The notes: generated by a model not told the origin, from the letters alone. Positions 38,401 to 49,374 are shown, counted from the first letter of the stretch. The stretch: 64,000 bases of DNA from Theristus sp. LFF4_11 (GCA_030248135.1 JASANC010005021.1:24818-88817); one strand, 5' to 3'. Made by a program: numbers and translations.

Positions 38401-39854
38401 CGTACGCACGTGTTCACAAGCTACCACAAACGGGAAACTGTTATGGAAACTTGGAAAACGCCACTAACCGAAACATGTACCCATCAATGATTCGCAAGCG
38501 CTTTCGAGCGACCTTCTGCAACGTCGTCGGTGACACACGGCCCTGCAAAACACACGTTTTTTCATTGACATCCGTAATCTAAACCGAAACAAGCACGCTG
38601 ATTGGTTGCTTCGTGTTGACGCCGCCACCAACCAGCGCGTTCCAGTTCCAAAGCGCTGTAGTCGTTCGTGTAAACGACCAAGTGCACGCGGCAGCTTAAC
38701 ACACCAAGTGCCAGTGTGTTTGTTTGTGTGTTCGCATAGGCGCAGCACCGCAGAAGCAGAGTCGACGGTCTCTAGACCAAGCACTGTATTTCACCTGCAA
38801 TTGCTCTTCCAACTGGCCGGTACCAGTGGGACTCGGTTTGTAGTCGGCAAGATTCGGACAGAATTTATTCGGCGTCTTACGATAGTTGCTGATTAGTTTC
38901 GGTCTCTCTCGGTTGCTTGGTGGTGACTCTGTGAACGAGACAAAAACATACAGAGAATTATGTGTGGGATTGGGTGCAGTGCTGTTGGCAGGAAAACAGT
39001 GTTCTCCACTCGCTTTTAAACGCAGTTACGTTTGAAACAGAGCAGAACAGTCATAAATACACGAGCACACATGCGCTGACAAGCGCACTGATAGCGTCTG
39101 CCTGTGTGTTTGTCCGTGACGGTGAACCGTGCAACATTACGGTGTTCAAAACCGACTTAATTTTCCAATACGGTGTCTTCAGACTGGAATTTTGCTGCGG
39201 AACAATATTAAAAATAGCATACAAATCAAAATTGACCACGAAAACATTTTCCAATTAAAATGCAAACATCCCGCCTTACCACCGCTGGCTGTGACCGAAA
39301 TTGGAAAGTCCGTCACACACTCCTGACCAAGCGGAGACAATTCCTGTTTTGAAAAACAATTTTTGTTGCCGTGTGCTTTCAATCGGTCCAATAGCAGAAT
39401 TTTCCTTGCGACTCCACAAAACTGTCCACCATCGTTCCGCGGGATTCAGATTTTCACAGAACGAGTCACCAAATTCCTACCTATTTCTACTGAGCGATTC
39501 AAATGCCAGCATATTCTCTCTGAACGATTCCAAATCCCAACTATTTCCACTGAACGATTCAAATTCCAGCCTATTTTCACCAACAAGGATTCCATTTCCA
39601 ACCTGTTGTTGTTGTCTCTGCTGTTGTACCTCGGCGTGTTGTTGTTGCTGCTGCAACAGAGCATTTTGGCCGCTTTGCGAAGGCGGCGTCAAAAGCAAAT
39701 GCTGGTGGTCAAATTGCGACGGCGCTTCAGTGTGTTGGAGCGAGTTGTTCAGATTGCCATGCGCATCAAATGCGTATGGCAGAAATTCGGCCACCATGCT
39801 CAGGGGGTTGGTTGCGCTGAGGAAGTTGGTCGGAGTCACCGTGCTGGTGGACAT
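32466..39854 (-). CDS. FLYWCH / C2H2 zinc-finger protein with BESS-like C-terminus (paralogue A)
   Basis: Nine exons join in phase: 39854-39581, 38928-38795, 38542-38469, 38110-37893, 37245-36974, 34568-34346, 33774-33686, 33532-33389, 32834-32466 (TGA), 598 aa. Order of parts: N-terminal motif VAEFLPYAFD with a Gln-rich tract; FLYWCH-type finger (LRIIDGYMFRF, HWVCLENQRTRC, HNHPPP) split across exons 3-4; C2H2-like fingers (CHQCCEIFEELHELVTHQ, CRHCGLRF, then CRLCNVGFFYRARLSGHE); an SVADFKIKCLNV block; and a C-terminal BESS-like motif (FGELIAAELRAM, then YLAKLKIQQVIMEV). FLYWCH and C2H2 modules bind DNA and BESS motifs mediate protein contacts, so a nuclear transcription regulator is likely. 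It is the tandem partner of 48500-42500. Intron 5 holds hairpin MITEs and a further FLYWCH-like ORF. Confidence 0.85.
33200..33377 (-). mobile_element. SINE-2 copy (tRNA-derived)
   Basis: Minus-strand GCCTGGGTGGTAGCGCGTCA head, GGGGGTTCGAGCCCCG B box (a closer tRNA match than most copies) and the ACTTAATGACAGA body. Last intron of paralogue A. Confidence 0.88.
33935..34006. mobile_element. Stem-loop MITE (ATTCATGAAGT arms)
   Basis: GCGGCATTCATGAAG with TACTGCCTCATGAATGCCC; shortened loop. Intron of paralogue A. Confidence 0.75.
34148..34320. mobile_element. CAGTCGAGC-type hairpin MITE
   Basis: CAGTCGAGCCCAAAATTATA at the left, ATAATTTCGGGTTCGACCG at the right; arms with CGCTGATTGGTTCGG and CCAATCAGCGG. 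Confidence 0.82.
34629..34805. mobile_element. CAGTCGAAC-family hairpin MITE
   Basis: ACAGTCGAACTGGAAATTTA at the left, TATAATTTCGAGTTCGATTG at the right. A second family member only about 300 bp from the first. Confidence 0.82.
34945..35556 (-). pseudogene. Intronic FLYWCH-like ORF with internal duplication
   Basis: An open frame in intron 5 of paralogue A, same strand. Residues KLNFRYHPEGSN, IWRCAQRTCAARIF and LSQHNHVAP form an uninterrupted FLYWCH-like finger, whereas the host gene splits its finger across two exons. Downstream, a segment of about 45 residues is repeated: NGHVPVLPSKSDPVDKVIWV and NGHVPVLPSKSEPVVKVIWV, each preceded by a QHN-VAP motif. I see no clean start, and no acceptor that fits the phase of the preceding exon. 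It could be a retained exon, an alternative exon, a separate nested gene or a decayed copy. Confidence 0.4.
35650..35885. repeat. GCACGTCACGT / CATACGTC inverted repeat
   Basis: Repeated CAGACGTATG, GGCACGTCACGT and TGTTATTGCATGCAT motifs with GAACGGGCCTTAAT at one end. Closest relative is 44750-44940. Confidence 0.6.
36043..36188. mobile_element. Hairpin MITE (ACTAGCTGATTGG arms)
   Basis: ATATCCAACTAGCTGATTGG and CCAATCAGCTAGTTGGATTA face each other about 100 bp apart. A subfamily of the CCAAT-hairpin group also seen at 62846 and 63664. Confidence 0.8.
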
Positions 39855-39891
39855 TTTTTTAGGTTTTCGCCTGAAAAGTGGCCTGTTGTCA

Positions 39892-40091
39892 CCCTCGTGG
39901 CCTGGTGGTAGTGCGTTAGACTACAGTTTGTGCGCTCGGGGGATCGAGCCCCGCCGAGCGGTGTATAGGCACTTAATGACAGAGAAAACTCGATGGGCGC
40001 CCTACTCAATGGCGTTCTGAACGCTTCTCTGGGTTAGCCTTGGCTAAAAACATCGCCTAAAAATCACAACAACAACAAAACAACAACAACA
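39892..40091 (+). mobile_element. SINE-2 copy, full length
   Basis: CCCTCGTGGCCTGGTGGTAG, GGGGGATCGAGCCCCG, TATAGGCACTTAATGACAGA, GGTTAGCCTTGGCTAAAAAC and a CAA-rich tail. It lies just upstream of the start codon of paralogue A (39854). Confidence 0.92.
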
Positions 40092-40979
40092 GTTCTGATG
40101 AATAAGAGTGACCAGATCTGACAACATAACTTTTCCACCAGCAGGATTCGAGGTTTCAGTCTAAAACTCAACCGCGGGCGTGGCTGATGCAAAACATCGA
40201 TGGATGATCGTGTCTCTAGCATTTCGTTCGCGTGATCGCTAATATGACGCAATTGCGATGCTGATTGGTTATCGCAGCTGCGTGCAACCAATCAGCGTGC
40301 AGTCAGAAAATACAGTGAACCGCCAAAATTTATGTGCAACTCGCTGATTGGCCGCTTTTGAAACGGGCTCCTTAGAACGATCTTATCAGATCAGATCGAT
40401 GCAGCTTATGAGCGTGCTAGTTCCACTTTCTGAAATGTAAAAAGTGAATTGCATCTGCATGTAAGGTGACACAAAGTCTGTAACTTTGATAAACCATCGT
40501 TGTGGTTTACACAATAACGAGCAAGATAAAAATAGACCGATTCACGCTAGAACTCCTGCATTTCTTTATTCAAATCCAATTCCTTGGAAATAGCTAACAA
40601 AAGACAGGTAAGGTTGCTATAAACACAACTCATGGAAACAAAATTTCCATCAACCCAAGTAACACAATTTGACAAAAAAATGCAAAAAAGCGTGTAAGAA
40701 ATCAAAACCCACAACAGTAGTCGGAAATCTATTCTTACCAAATCAATCAAGAAAACGCTCACGAACAAACATGAAATCTGTGATTTCCGGACAATGCTAA
40801 AGTCCTAATCTGCAGACCATGCACTTGGCTGTGCCTATAACACAGTACAAATGTCGCACAGCCACAGACGCAAACACACCGGCTGCCGTGATATCGCACG
40901 TGTGTGTGCCAGTGTGTTCGTCTGTCCCTGACTCAACAGTAACATTACTCTTACAGAGTGCACGGTCTTCAGACTAGGA
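40092..40979. other. Spacer between the FLYWCH paralogues, first part
   Basis: Probably the promoter side of paralogue A. It contains small ATTGG/CCAAT inverted repeats at about 40258-40370 and otherwise unique AT-rich sequence. No exon supported. Confidence 0.5.
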
Positions 40980-40987
40980 CTCACAAC

Positions 40988-42452
40988 TAGGGTTAGGGGC
41001 TTTGAAAAAAAATTTTTTTTTTCGTTTTTTTTTTTTAAAATTTGGATTTTTTTTTCAAACTTAAAAAAAAATTTGAAAAATTTTTCTTCTACTTTGCTCT
41101 GAAAATTCGATTTATGGCATAATTTTTTGAAAGTTCAAACCAAATTTTCTTCCCAACTTCTTTGTGTGCTTAGGTACATGTCATTATTTGGTCATTTTGA
41201 CCGACGTACTCCATGTTTTTCGATTTGGATGACTTCTAGAGTCAATTTTTAGCGTTGAAATGACTTAACTGAATTGAAATATCGTTTCAGAAATCGTTTT
41301 CTTGCAACTTAGAACATGTTTTTTCAGTCGGTAGGCCATGAGATGAACATGATATCTTGTTGATTGGCGTACGTTATAGGTCTACAATGGAGTTGTGCGA
41401 TATATTGTTAAACAATTGGAGCGGGGATGTTGGTTAATACCACATCACACGACCGTTTTTCAGATACCCGATAACATGGCCACATGTTAAAACTTGCGTG
41501 CTGAGCTAAACTAACGTGTTAAACTTGCGTCTGTCAGTTGCCCGCAACGTGATCGCGAAATCATGGTACGTGTTTTCGATACGATGATTTGAAGAGTGGG
41601 CTCTCGCCATGTGGCAGATAGCATAGCTGGTTGAACCTGAAAGTAAGTGTCTTGGGGGGGGGGGGCGACCGGGTCGACAGGGGTTGCCGACTTAGCTACA
41701 GCAAACAGGAATTTTTGAACACAGTCAAATTTTGGTAATTTTCTAAAGAGGAACAACTAAGAACGGTTCAATATTCAAGTACACGTCGAAAATTGTCCTG
41801 TTTTACTGTTGAAAATGCAACTTTCCCTCTATGAAATGGACATACCGTATTACCTCTAATAAACCCCCATGGGGGTTTATTTCTTCAGCGACTTCTGGGG
41901 GTGGGGGTTTTTTTTGGGGGGGGGTTTATTTTTGGGGGGGGGTTTATTTGGAAACCATTTTTAGGGGGGGGCAAAATGGCAAAAATACCTTCCATGGCAG
42001 GAAGGAAGTCGCAGAAACTTCTACTTTTCACAGAGATTTCCTGTTGTAGCAGGGAGAATTACCACTAACTCATCCCTTTGGGGCCTTTGGTAGCACAATT
42101 TCACCAATGTCACTGCATTCCAGCCACTGAATTCGCTAGGTAGTGTTTCAAACAGGTTTCTAATAAACCCCCGGGGGGTTTTTTGGGGGGGATTATTTGG
42201 AAACTTGTCAAGGGGGTGGGGGTTTATTTTTTTGGGGGGGGGGGTTTAATTTGGGGGGGGGGGTTTAATAGAGGTAATACGGTAATTTCAATAAAACACG
42301 ATTTTCGCTCTTATAGTTTTCCGGATCGTTCTGAAAATAGTCTAGATGAACTCAGCTCGACGAGACGCTTCGAACAAACCTAACTTGTAAAAAAAAAATT
42401 TTTTTAATTTTTTTTTAATTTAAAAAAAATCCGGATTTTTTCCCTAACCCTA
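40988..42452 (+). mobile_element. hAT-like element (TAGGGTTAGGGG ends) with a nested element
   Basis: Starts TAGGGTTAGGGG at 40988 and ends CCCTAACCCTA at 42452. Flanked by a perfect 8-bp duplication CTCACAAC (40980-40987 and 42453-42460), the target-site length of hAT transposons. The core shared with other copies includes GTCAGTTGCCCGCAACGTGA and GGGTTGCCGACTTAGCTACA. No transposase ORF, so non-autonomous. A 438-bp CCGTATTACC element sits inside at 41845-42282; without it the element is about 1.03 kb. Confidence 0.88.
41845..42282. mobile_element. CCGTATTACC-family element nested in a hAT-like element
   Basis: CCGTATTACC to GGTAATACGG, flanked by TA. The sister hAT copy at 54045-55747 has the empty site (GGACATAATTTC at about 55576), which proves insertion with TA duplication. 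Confidence 0.93.
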
Positions 42453-42499
42453 CTCACAACACAAGCACACCAACAACAACATCGCCAATTGCAGGCGCC

Positions 42500-45400
42500 T
42501 CAGTCGTACGAGCGATCCAGTTGCACCTCCATAATCACCTGCTGCAGGCGCATCTTCGCCAGGTACTGCCGTTCCGGGTTCATCGTGCGTAGCTCTGCGG
42601 CGATCAGTTCGCCGAACGCCGCCTCCTTGTCCTTCTCGACAGTGCCGTTGCCAGCGCAACTACTACACCGACGACAATAGTTGCCACTCGAGGGCATCGT
42701 CTGATTGCGCGACTCATAGCTGCTGTTGTTGTGGTGATCATTGCGGCCGTCGGCACTGTTCGTCGTCGCGGCGAAATCGGCCAAAACGGCCGAATCGTCG
42801 GGCGACGTCGCCGGCGACTGCGACGGCTGATTCGCCGGGCGCACGTGGATCTCCTCCGGATGCGGCGACGAGATGATGTTCAGGCATTTCATCTTGAACT
42901 CGGCCAGCGATTTCGTGCTGCGCTTCGCGCGCGTCGCCGTGATCGGCTGCGTTGGCTCGGCGGCTTGCTGGCCGCCCTCCGGCGTGTAGTCGGAGTCACC
43001 GTCGTCCTGCTCCTCCTCGACCGCTTCGCCCGATTCGACGGGCGGCGTCGGCTCCGGGTCTGTGGAAGTTAAACGGGAAAGAATTGCAGAAAACCGTATT
43101 GTTTTGATGGCACTGGATAACGCCGCAAACGGAGGAACAGAAACAACAGAAATACATCACCATGGATGGTAATGGCTGGCTGTGTGAGTGGGACAAGATC
43201 CATTCTCCAATACGTCAATACGCGGACGCCAATGTTCTCTGCGTGTTCGAATTCTGTTTTGGTTCGACACACCAAACGCCACAACAAGACCGACCAGTTC
43301 AAATAAACCACCAAGCTCTAGGGCCAGGAGTCTACTCTAAACCACAACCGCAGCCAATGTGTGTGACGGTAATCAGCCCGATTGCCCAGAGACGCCAATT
43401 GAATTACCAAAAAAAACACGGACCTTCACCGGGCGGCGGCGCCAACTCATCGGCCTCCATCTCGACGATCCAGTCGCTTCGCTCGCGACCGGCCATCGTC
43501 GCCAGTTCGACCTTCTCCATGTGCATCTTGCGACCTTCGTGCTCGGTCAGCTGATTGCGAAACACGAAGCCCATCCGGCAGAGTTTACACTTGAACGGGC
43601 GAAATGTCGAGTGCGCGTCGACGAGATGCCGACGGAGGCCGTGCTGCAATTGGAAATAATGACGAGTTCTCGTTAAGCGCCATTCATGGAGGGTGAGGCG
43701 CGTCACTTCGTTGCACATTCATGAAGCAAAAAAAACAGCGCAGCTTCAGCGCCACTTCAGTTTTAGAACATACGCACATTCATATTTCATACGCGCACGT
43801 TCATGTTAGCGCGCGTGCATGAATGGGCCTTTATGAGAAAGTGTGGCTTGAAGCAGAGTTGTTTTTATGGGGGAGGGGAACGCCCCCGATTGGTGAAGAC
43901 TGTGAAGGTTCGTACGATCGAACGCACTTGGCCAATAACGTGGACTGCCACGGCGACGCTCTCTTTGCGACACTAAAGGTCGCATTCATGGAGGCAGTGT
44001 TTAGTGACCACGTAGCTCAGCTACGCGTCACATAATACTGCTTCATGAATGCCGCTTCACTTCTGTGGTCCGACTGGTGTGCGTTGCTTGTATTGCACAC
44101 ATGACAGTTTCCGACCAAAAAAGCACCATCAAAATCCAAACGTCACCAGCACTCACATGAACCTTGAAGCGTCGTCCGCAGTAGTGACAGTGGTAGCGCC
44201 AGTCGGGGTGCACCACTGCCTGGTGCTCCACCATTTCCTCCAGCGTCTCGAACGGCAGAAATCGCGTGCGCGTGCCGGGGCACTCGCGACAGCGCAGTTG
44301 CGTCACGTTCACGCCCTTCTTCAGTGTCGCGTTCCCGACCTAGGATTTTTTTTCAAAAAGTCGGTTCTGAAATTTGCAGCAATTTGGCAAAAAAAATCTG
44401 CAAATGAAATTTGGTTTCTGCAAATTTCAAAAAACATGACGAAAATGGCTTTTGTGCTTAATAATCACGACCGTGTCTGCCGAAAACGAGACGGTCGCCA
44501 CGTTGGCGTCGCCGTCGTCGCCAGGTGACGAGTTCTGAGTGGCGTTGGCGGTCAGCAGACTGGCGGCGTCGGTCGCCATCGGATTGACGACCATCGAGGG
44601 CGGCTGCGTCAGTGGCATCGGTGATGCTGCAGAATAATGGGAGACGCTTGGCGATGTGCGGCGTTGCTTTTTTTTGAAATTTCACTTTTGAATTTGAATG
44701 GAGGCTTTATTTCATGGACGACCATGCCTGCCATGGACTCTGTTTGTTAAGGCCCGTTTTATACCTGACGTTTGCGCGTGCAGCACGTCACGTCATTTTA
44801 GGTCTTGTGTTATTGCATACTGCCGTTCATACAGACGTAGGCATGGACGGCACGTCACGTCATTTTAGGTTTTGTGTTATTGCATACTGCCGTTCCCACC
44901 TGACGTACGTCTGCATACGTCAGATATAAACGGGCCTTTTATAACGCAATCGTGTTACAAATGCGCTAAACAACACACATATGACGCGAGTGACGTCGAT
45001 GTGACGGTGTCCTGTGCAACAATTACTGTGATTTACAAAAAGTTCGCGGTCTTCTGAGAAAGCCTCCAGCAGCCAGGGTGTTTCCTCCCACCCCCAAAAT
45101 TTTTTGTTGCGATTTCACGGGCTGAAACCGTGACCAAAGGGGGGTTTTCGGGTACGCTGAGTTCAAAAATCTTATTTACAAGTTTGCCCGACGCTTCTAC
45201 TGTGCCCTAAACGCGTATGCCATGGGGATGAGGAGGCAAAATTCCTTGATAATCAATTTTAAATGAAAAAACGCGCCACAACGAACCTGAAATCTTGTTA
45301 CAAATACAAATCGAAGTCGCTGAGTCCGAATATGACGTTTATTTTTGCTCCGCACCCTAAAAACGGCCTCTATAGGGACGGAAAGGGGAAAAATTGAAAA

Positions 45401-48400
45401 ATCGGAAACTAGCCAAAAAAATGAAAACTAAGCCATAAACACAAATCGAGGTCGCTGAGTCCGAATATGACGTTTATTTTGACATACGAATTACTTCGCA
45501 CCCTAAAAACGGCTTCTATAGGGACGAAAAAGGAAAAAAATCAAAAAATCGGAAACTAGTAAAAAAATTTGAAAACTAAGCCATAAACACAAATCGAGGT
45601 CACTGAGTCTGAATATAACGTTTATTTTGACATACGATTTTCTCCGCACCCTAAAAATGGCCTCTATAAGGACGAAAAGGGGACAAAATTAAAAAAAGGA
45701 AACTAGTCAAAAAAATTTGAAAACTAAGCCATAAACACGAATCGAGGTCGCTGAGTCCGAATATGACGTTTATTTTGACATACGAATTACTCCGCACCCT
45801 AAAAATGGCCTCTATAGGGACGAAAAGGAAAAAATTGAAAAAATCGGAAACTATTCAAAAAAATCTGAAAACTAAGCCATAAACACAAATCGAGGTCGCT
45901 GAGTCCGAATAGATTTTTTTCCTTTTCGTCCCTATAGAGGTTGTTTTTAGGGTGCGGAGTAATTCGTATGGCAAAATAAACGTGATATTCGGACTCAGCG
46001 ACTTTGATTTGTGTTTATGGCTTAGTTTTCAGTTTTTTGGCTAATTTCCGATTTTCTAAATTTTTTCCCTTTCCGTCCCTATAGAAGCCGTTTTTAGGGC
46101 GCGGAGTAATTCGTATAAAAAATAAACGTTTATTCGGACTGAGCGACGTCGATTTGTATTTGTAACAAGATTTCAGGTTCCTTGTGGCGCGTTTTTTTCA
46201 TTTAAAATTGATTATCAAGGAATTTTACCTCCTCATCCCCATGGCATACGCGTTTAGGGCACAGTAGAAGCGTCGAGCAAACTTGTAAATAAGATTTTTG
46301 AACTCAGCGTACCCGAAAACCCCTCTTTGGTCCCGGTTTCAGCCCCTGAAATCGCAATAAAAAATTTTGGGGGTGGGAGGAAACACCCTGCCAGCAGCCA
46401 CCAAACGTGTGCGCATCAGACCGGTACGAGCGAGACTAGCGGTGTACCACGCAACCGTCCCTCAAAAGCTTTCCGTAAACAACCGCCATCGGTCATTCCA
46501 TCCAATCAAGCTTTCGTCTGTCATCCCATCCAATCAAGCGTTCGTTTTTGAGACGGACCCCACTCCAGTTTAAATGAATCACTCCTCCGTGGTACACCAC
46601 CACCACACGATCGCATGGGCCAGTCGTGTACTAGTGCAGACACTCATGAATTGATGACCGTGTGACCACGCAGAATTGCGCCCACCGCACCTTTCGGTTT
46701 CATCGTCAGCATCGCGTTGCGTTTCGCGAACGTCAACTGTTTCTGTCGGATCTGCTCCTTCGACGGCGGCGGATGCGTGTGCGGCGTCGGCTTCGCGACG
46801 AAACGCCCGTCGGCCAGGTTCACGATGAACTTCGACGGACAGGTGCCGCGCTGCGCGACGCACATCCAGTGCTCGTGGCGGCAGCGCTTGCCGCGGATGC
46901 GGTCGAAGCTGCGCGCGAAAAAAAAATAAATAAAAACGGGAAGATTGGGTGTTGTTGTTTTGCATTTGTAATTGTAACCACTGCACCGGTTCTAAACAAA
47001 TCAACAAATTTGTATGGTGGTTCTCTGCATTTCGGCCTGGACATCATCATATGCAGAAGAGGGGTGGCCTCATCAGTGATGTGCCCCTCTTGACCACCGA
47101 TGACAGTGGCACCCTGGTCAATGGATGCGTGGATGGCTGGATGATCCCGTGCCCGTCTCCCGTGAGCAAATGCCCCCCACACGGCCCCACCCCGCGTCCT
47201 GAGAAGAGAAGGGTATGGAAATCCTTGCGGGGACAGTTGTTGGACTGTTGGAGCAAAGGGGCACCGCGAACCTTCAGAGGCAATCGAAGAAATCGATATT
47301 GACCGAATACCAGACTGGCTAGCACAATGCAATAAACAAAAACAAGAAAATGGGGAAACACAATTTTTCTTGCACGTTCGCTTTTTCAAGTTTCAATGGA
47401 AATTTCAATTTCACCGAGTCATTGGTGACCAATTCACAGTTCAGTTCCATTCAGTTCTGCTATCAAAATCAAACTATTTATCTCGATGCAGAAAAGGACA
47501 ATTTCAAAAAAGTATAGTTGCAAAGCAACACACGCTTCCATAACTGAGAATCAGCGAACGTTAACTCAATGTTAATTCCAATTCCGTTTTACCCAAAATC
47601 ATCCGCCCGAGTGCCAAACCGCACCGAAACATGTATCCATCGATCACTTGCAGTCGTCGCCTGCCCCCGGTTCTCAGTATTTTCGGCGTCGTGTCGCCGT
47701 CTAGCTCCATGATCAGCTCGTTGGTCGCCTCCACCACATCCATGGCGCTCTTCTCGGAGTTGCTGCTCTTGTTCGCTGTGTCTGGAAATGGAAACGAACT
47801 TCTTTTTTTGTAATATCACGATCACGTCCATATTATCTTTCGAGTGATTAGCAATGAGGACTTTGCGATTTTTGAACTGGAATTCACTTTTCGCACGTTC
47901 AAGTCTCACTCCGCTGGCAAAAACGCACACGAGAATACGAGATTAAGACTGGTCATTACACCACACGACGGATAAAAACTACCGAAGTGGAGAAAATGAA
48001 TGCATACATAAATGAATGCAAATTTTTTACAGAAACAGTAAATGCAGTGACTCAGCTGGCTACACAACAACATAACTTTGCAACCGACTCTGTTGACTGC
48101 TGCCAGCAACAGCGGTCGTCGCATGCTGTTGTTGTTGTGCCGCAAACAAGCCCGCGGTGCCGCTGTTCAACAGACCAGCACCAATCGACGAGCTCATTGT
48201 GGTCGTAATCGCCGTTGCATTCGCTTTCGCGCTCGAACAAGCAGCGGCGGTCGCTGATTTCGAAATCGATATCGGAATCGTCGTCGTCTGCGCCGGTGAC
48301 GACGAGGCCGCAGCAGCGAGCATCGGAAACTGGTGGAACTGTGCGCTGCCGCCAACGACGTTCATCAGGTGTTGCGGCATTGTTGCGGTGCTGTTCGGGT

Positions 48401-48500
48401 GATGTTGTTGAGTGTGTTGTTGCTGTTGCAGTTGATCGAATGCGTACGGAAGAAACTCGGCCACCGCGCTCGTTGACGTGAAATTCGGCGAGGACATCAT
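42500..48500 (-). CDS. FLYWCH / C2H2 zinc-finger protein with BESS-like C-terminus (paralogue B)
   Basis: Seven exons join in phase: 48500-48077, 47781-47625, 46908-46691, 44626-44472, 44339-44157, 43643-43430, 43059-42500 (TGA), 636 aa. Parts match paralogue A: VAEFLPYAFD near the N-terminus with Gln/Ser/Ala-rich tracts; FLYWCH-type finger (LQVIDGYMFRF, HWMCVAQRGTC, HTHPPP); C2H2-like fingers (CRECPGTRTRFLPF, YHCHYCGRRF, CKLCRMGFVFRNQLTEHE); SLAEFKMKCLNI; C-terminal BESS-like FGELIAAELRTM and YLAKMRLQQVIMEV. The FLYWCH exon is 218 nt in both genes, with identical phases. A TGA would follow if the 46691 donor were not used, giving a short FLYWCH-only protein. Intron 3 holds a 1.3 kb foldback. 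The end of exon 1 has several in-phase donors. Confidence 0.85.
43676..43832. repeat. Inverted CATTCATG repeat
   Basis: CGCCATTCATGGAGG at one end and GCGTGCATGAATGGGCC at the other, with internal CATTCATGAAGC and ACGTTCATG. Possibly a relative of the stem-loop MITEs. Intron of paralogue B. Confidence 0.5.
43979..44055. mobile_element. Stem-loop MITE (ATTCATGGAGG arms)
   Basis: CGCATTCATGGAGGCAGTGT with ATACTGCTTCATGAATGCC, short loop. Intron of paralogue B. Confidence 0.82.
44750..44940. repeat. GCACGTCACGTCATTTTAGG tandem unit in an inverted repeat
   Basis: The unit GCACGTCACGTCATTTTAGG plus TTGTGTTATTGCATACTGCC is present twice, bracketed by GGCCCGTTTTATA and TATAAACGGGCC. Related to 35650-35885. 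Confidence 0.7.
45074..46390. mobile_element. 1.3-kb foldback element with internal tandem repeats and 8-bp TSD
   Basis: Ends CAGGGTGTTTCCTCCCACCC and its inverse, flanked by a perfect 8-bp duplication CCAGCAGC (45066-45073 and 46391-46398). Inverted arms of about 240 bp. Between them a unit of about 150 bp (AAATCGAGGTCGCTGAGTCC, GACGTTTATTTTGACATACG, CTATAGGGACGAAAAGG) is repeated about five times and then appears inverted. No ORF. The CAGGG ends with 8-bp TSD fit a non-autonomous hAT. It lies in intron 3 of paralogue B. Confidence 0.88.
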
Positions 48501-48765
48501 TGTTTCGCGCGCAAATCGCGATTACGATTTTTTCTTGGCTGATCAGAGCCGTTTATTTTGATAAGAAATTGATCTTATTTATTTTGATTGATTCATTGAA
48601 AAACTGATTGACACACCGATGTCGATGATGTTGTCGATCAAGGTAAACTTGCGAACGTCAGTGGCCAGTTCTGTGAAAATGAGTAGTTGAACATTTTTGT
48701 TCCAGAGCTGGGGGTTGTTGTGGGGGCAGTACCGATGCTGAAGAAATTTTAAATTTATAAATTTA

Positions 48766-48992
48766 TTTGTAAGCGCGCCGGTTCCGGAAACCCGAAGGTA
48801 CCAAACTCCGGCGGAGACGGGCAATACTGCCCCGAGCCCAATTTTACCCAAGCTCAGGAGGGAATAGACCATTAGATGTTCATTGGTCACTCTAATTTTC
48901 CACGAGTATGTCTTGTCCACAGCGAGGTTCGAACCCCGTACCTACAGAACTGTAGGCCGAAGTTCTACCGCTACGCCACGGACGCGACAAGC
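48766..48992 (-). mobile_element. SINE-1 copy (tRNA-derived)
   Basis: On the minus strand: TCCGTGGCGTAGCGGTAGAA (A box), GGGGTTCGAACCTCG (B box), body CACTCTAATTTTCC reversed and GGTACCTTCGGGTTTCCGGA, ending in AAATAAAT. The second copy is at 51781-52035. Confidence 0.9.
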
Positions 48993-49019
48993 AAAAGCAA
49001 ATTTTCGAGGGGGGTGTCG

Positions 49020-49150
49020 TCGTGATCATAGACAAAAGACCGCACGTATCAAAAGACCGCACGTGCCAAAAGACCGCAAGACCAAAATACCGCAGAGCAG
49101 ATTGGTGTGGAACCAAAATACCGCACGTGCCAAAAGACCGCACGAGCATT
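49020..49150. repeat. AAAAGACCGCACGTGCC tandem repeat
   Basis: About seven imperfect copies of a 15-17 bp unit, AAAGACCGCACGTATC, AAAGACCGCACGTGCC, AAATACCGCAC and so on, next to the SINE-1 copy. Confidence 0.75.
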
Positions 49151-49374
49151 CAGAAAGTCGGTTCCGCTGATTCTATTTCGATTTTACAATTTTACCCTCC
49201 CCCCGCACTTTCGCTACTGCTCGGAAATGGATTTCCCGCTTCAGAATTTTTTTTTTCTGACAAACACACAAATGAAGTATGAACTGAGCAAGAAAAGCTG
49301 AATAAAACCTGTGCTCATGTCGTGCGAACAATAATCAGCGGTGTTCTGGCCACACAGAGAGCACCCGAGACCTC

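Noticed and set aside
45300..46150. CRISPR-like array of 150-bp repeats
   Set aside because: The units are direct repeats without unique spacers, inside a foldback transposon of an animal genome.
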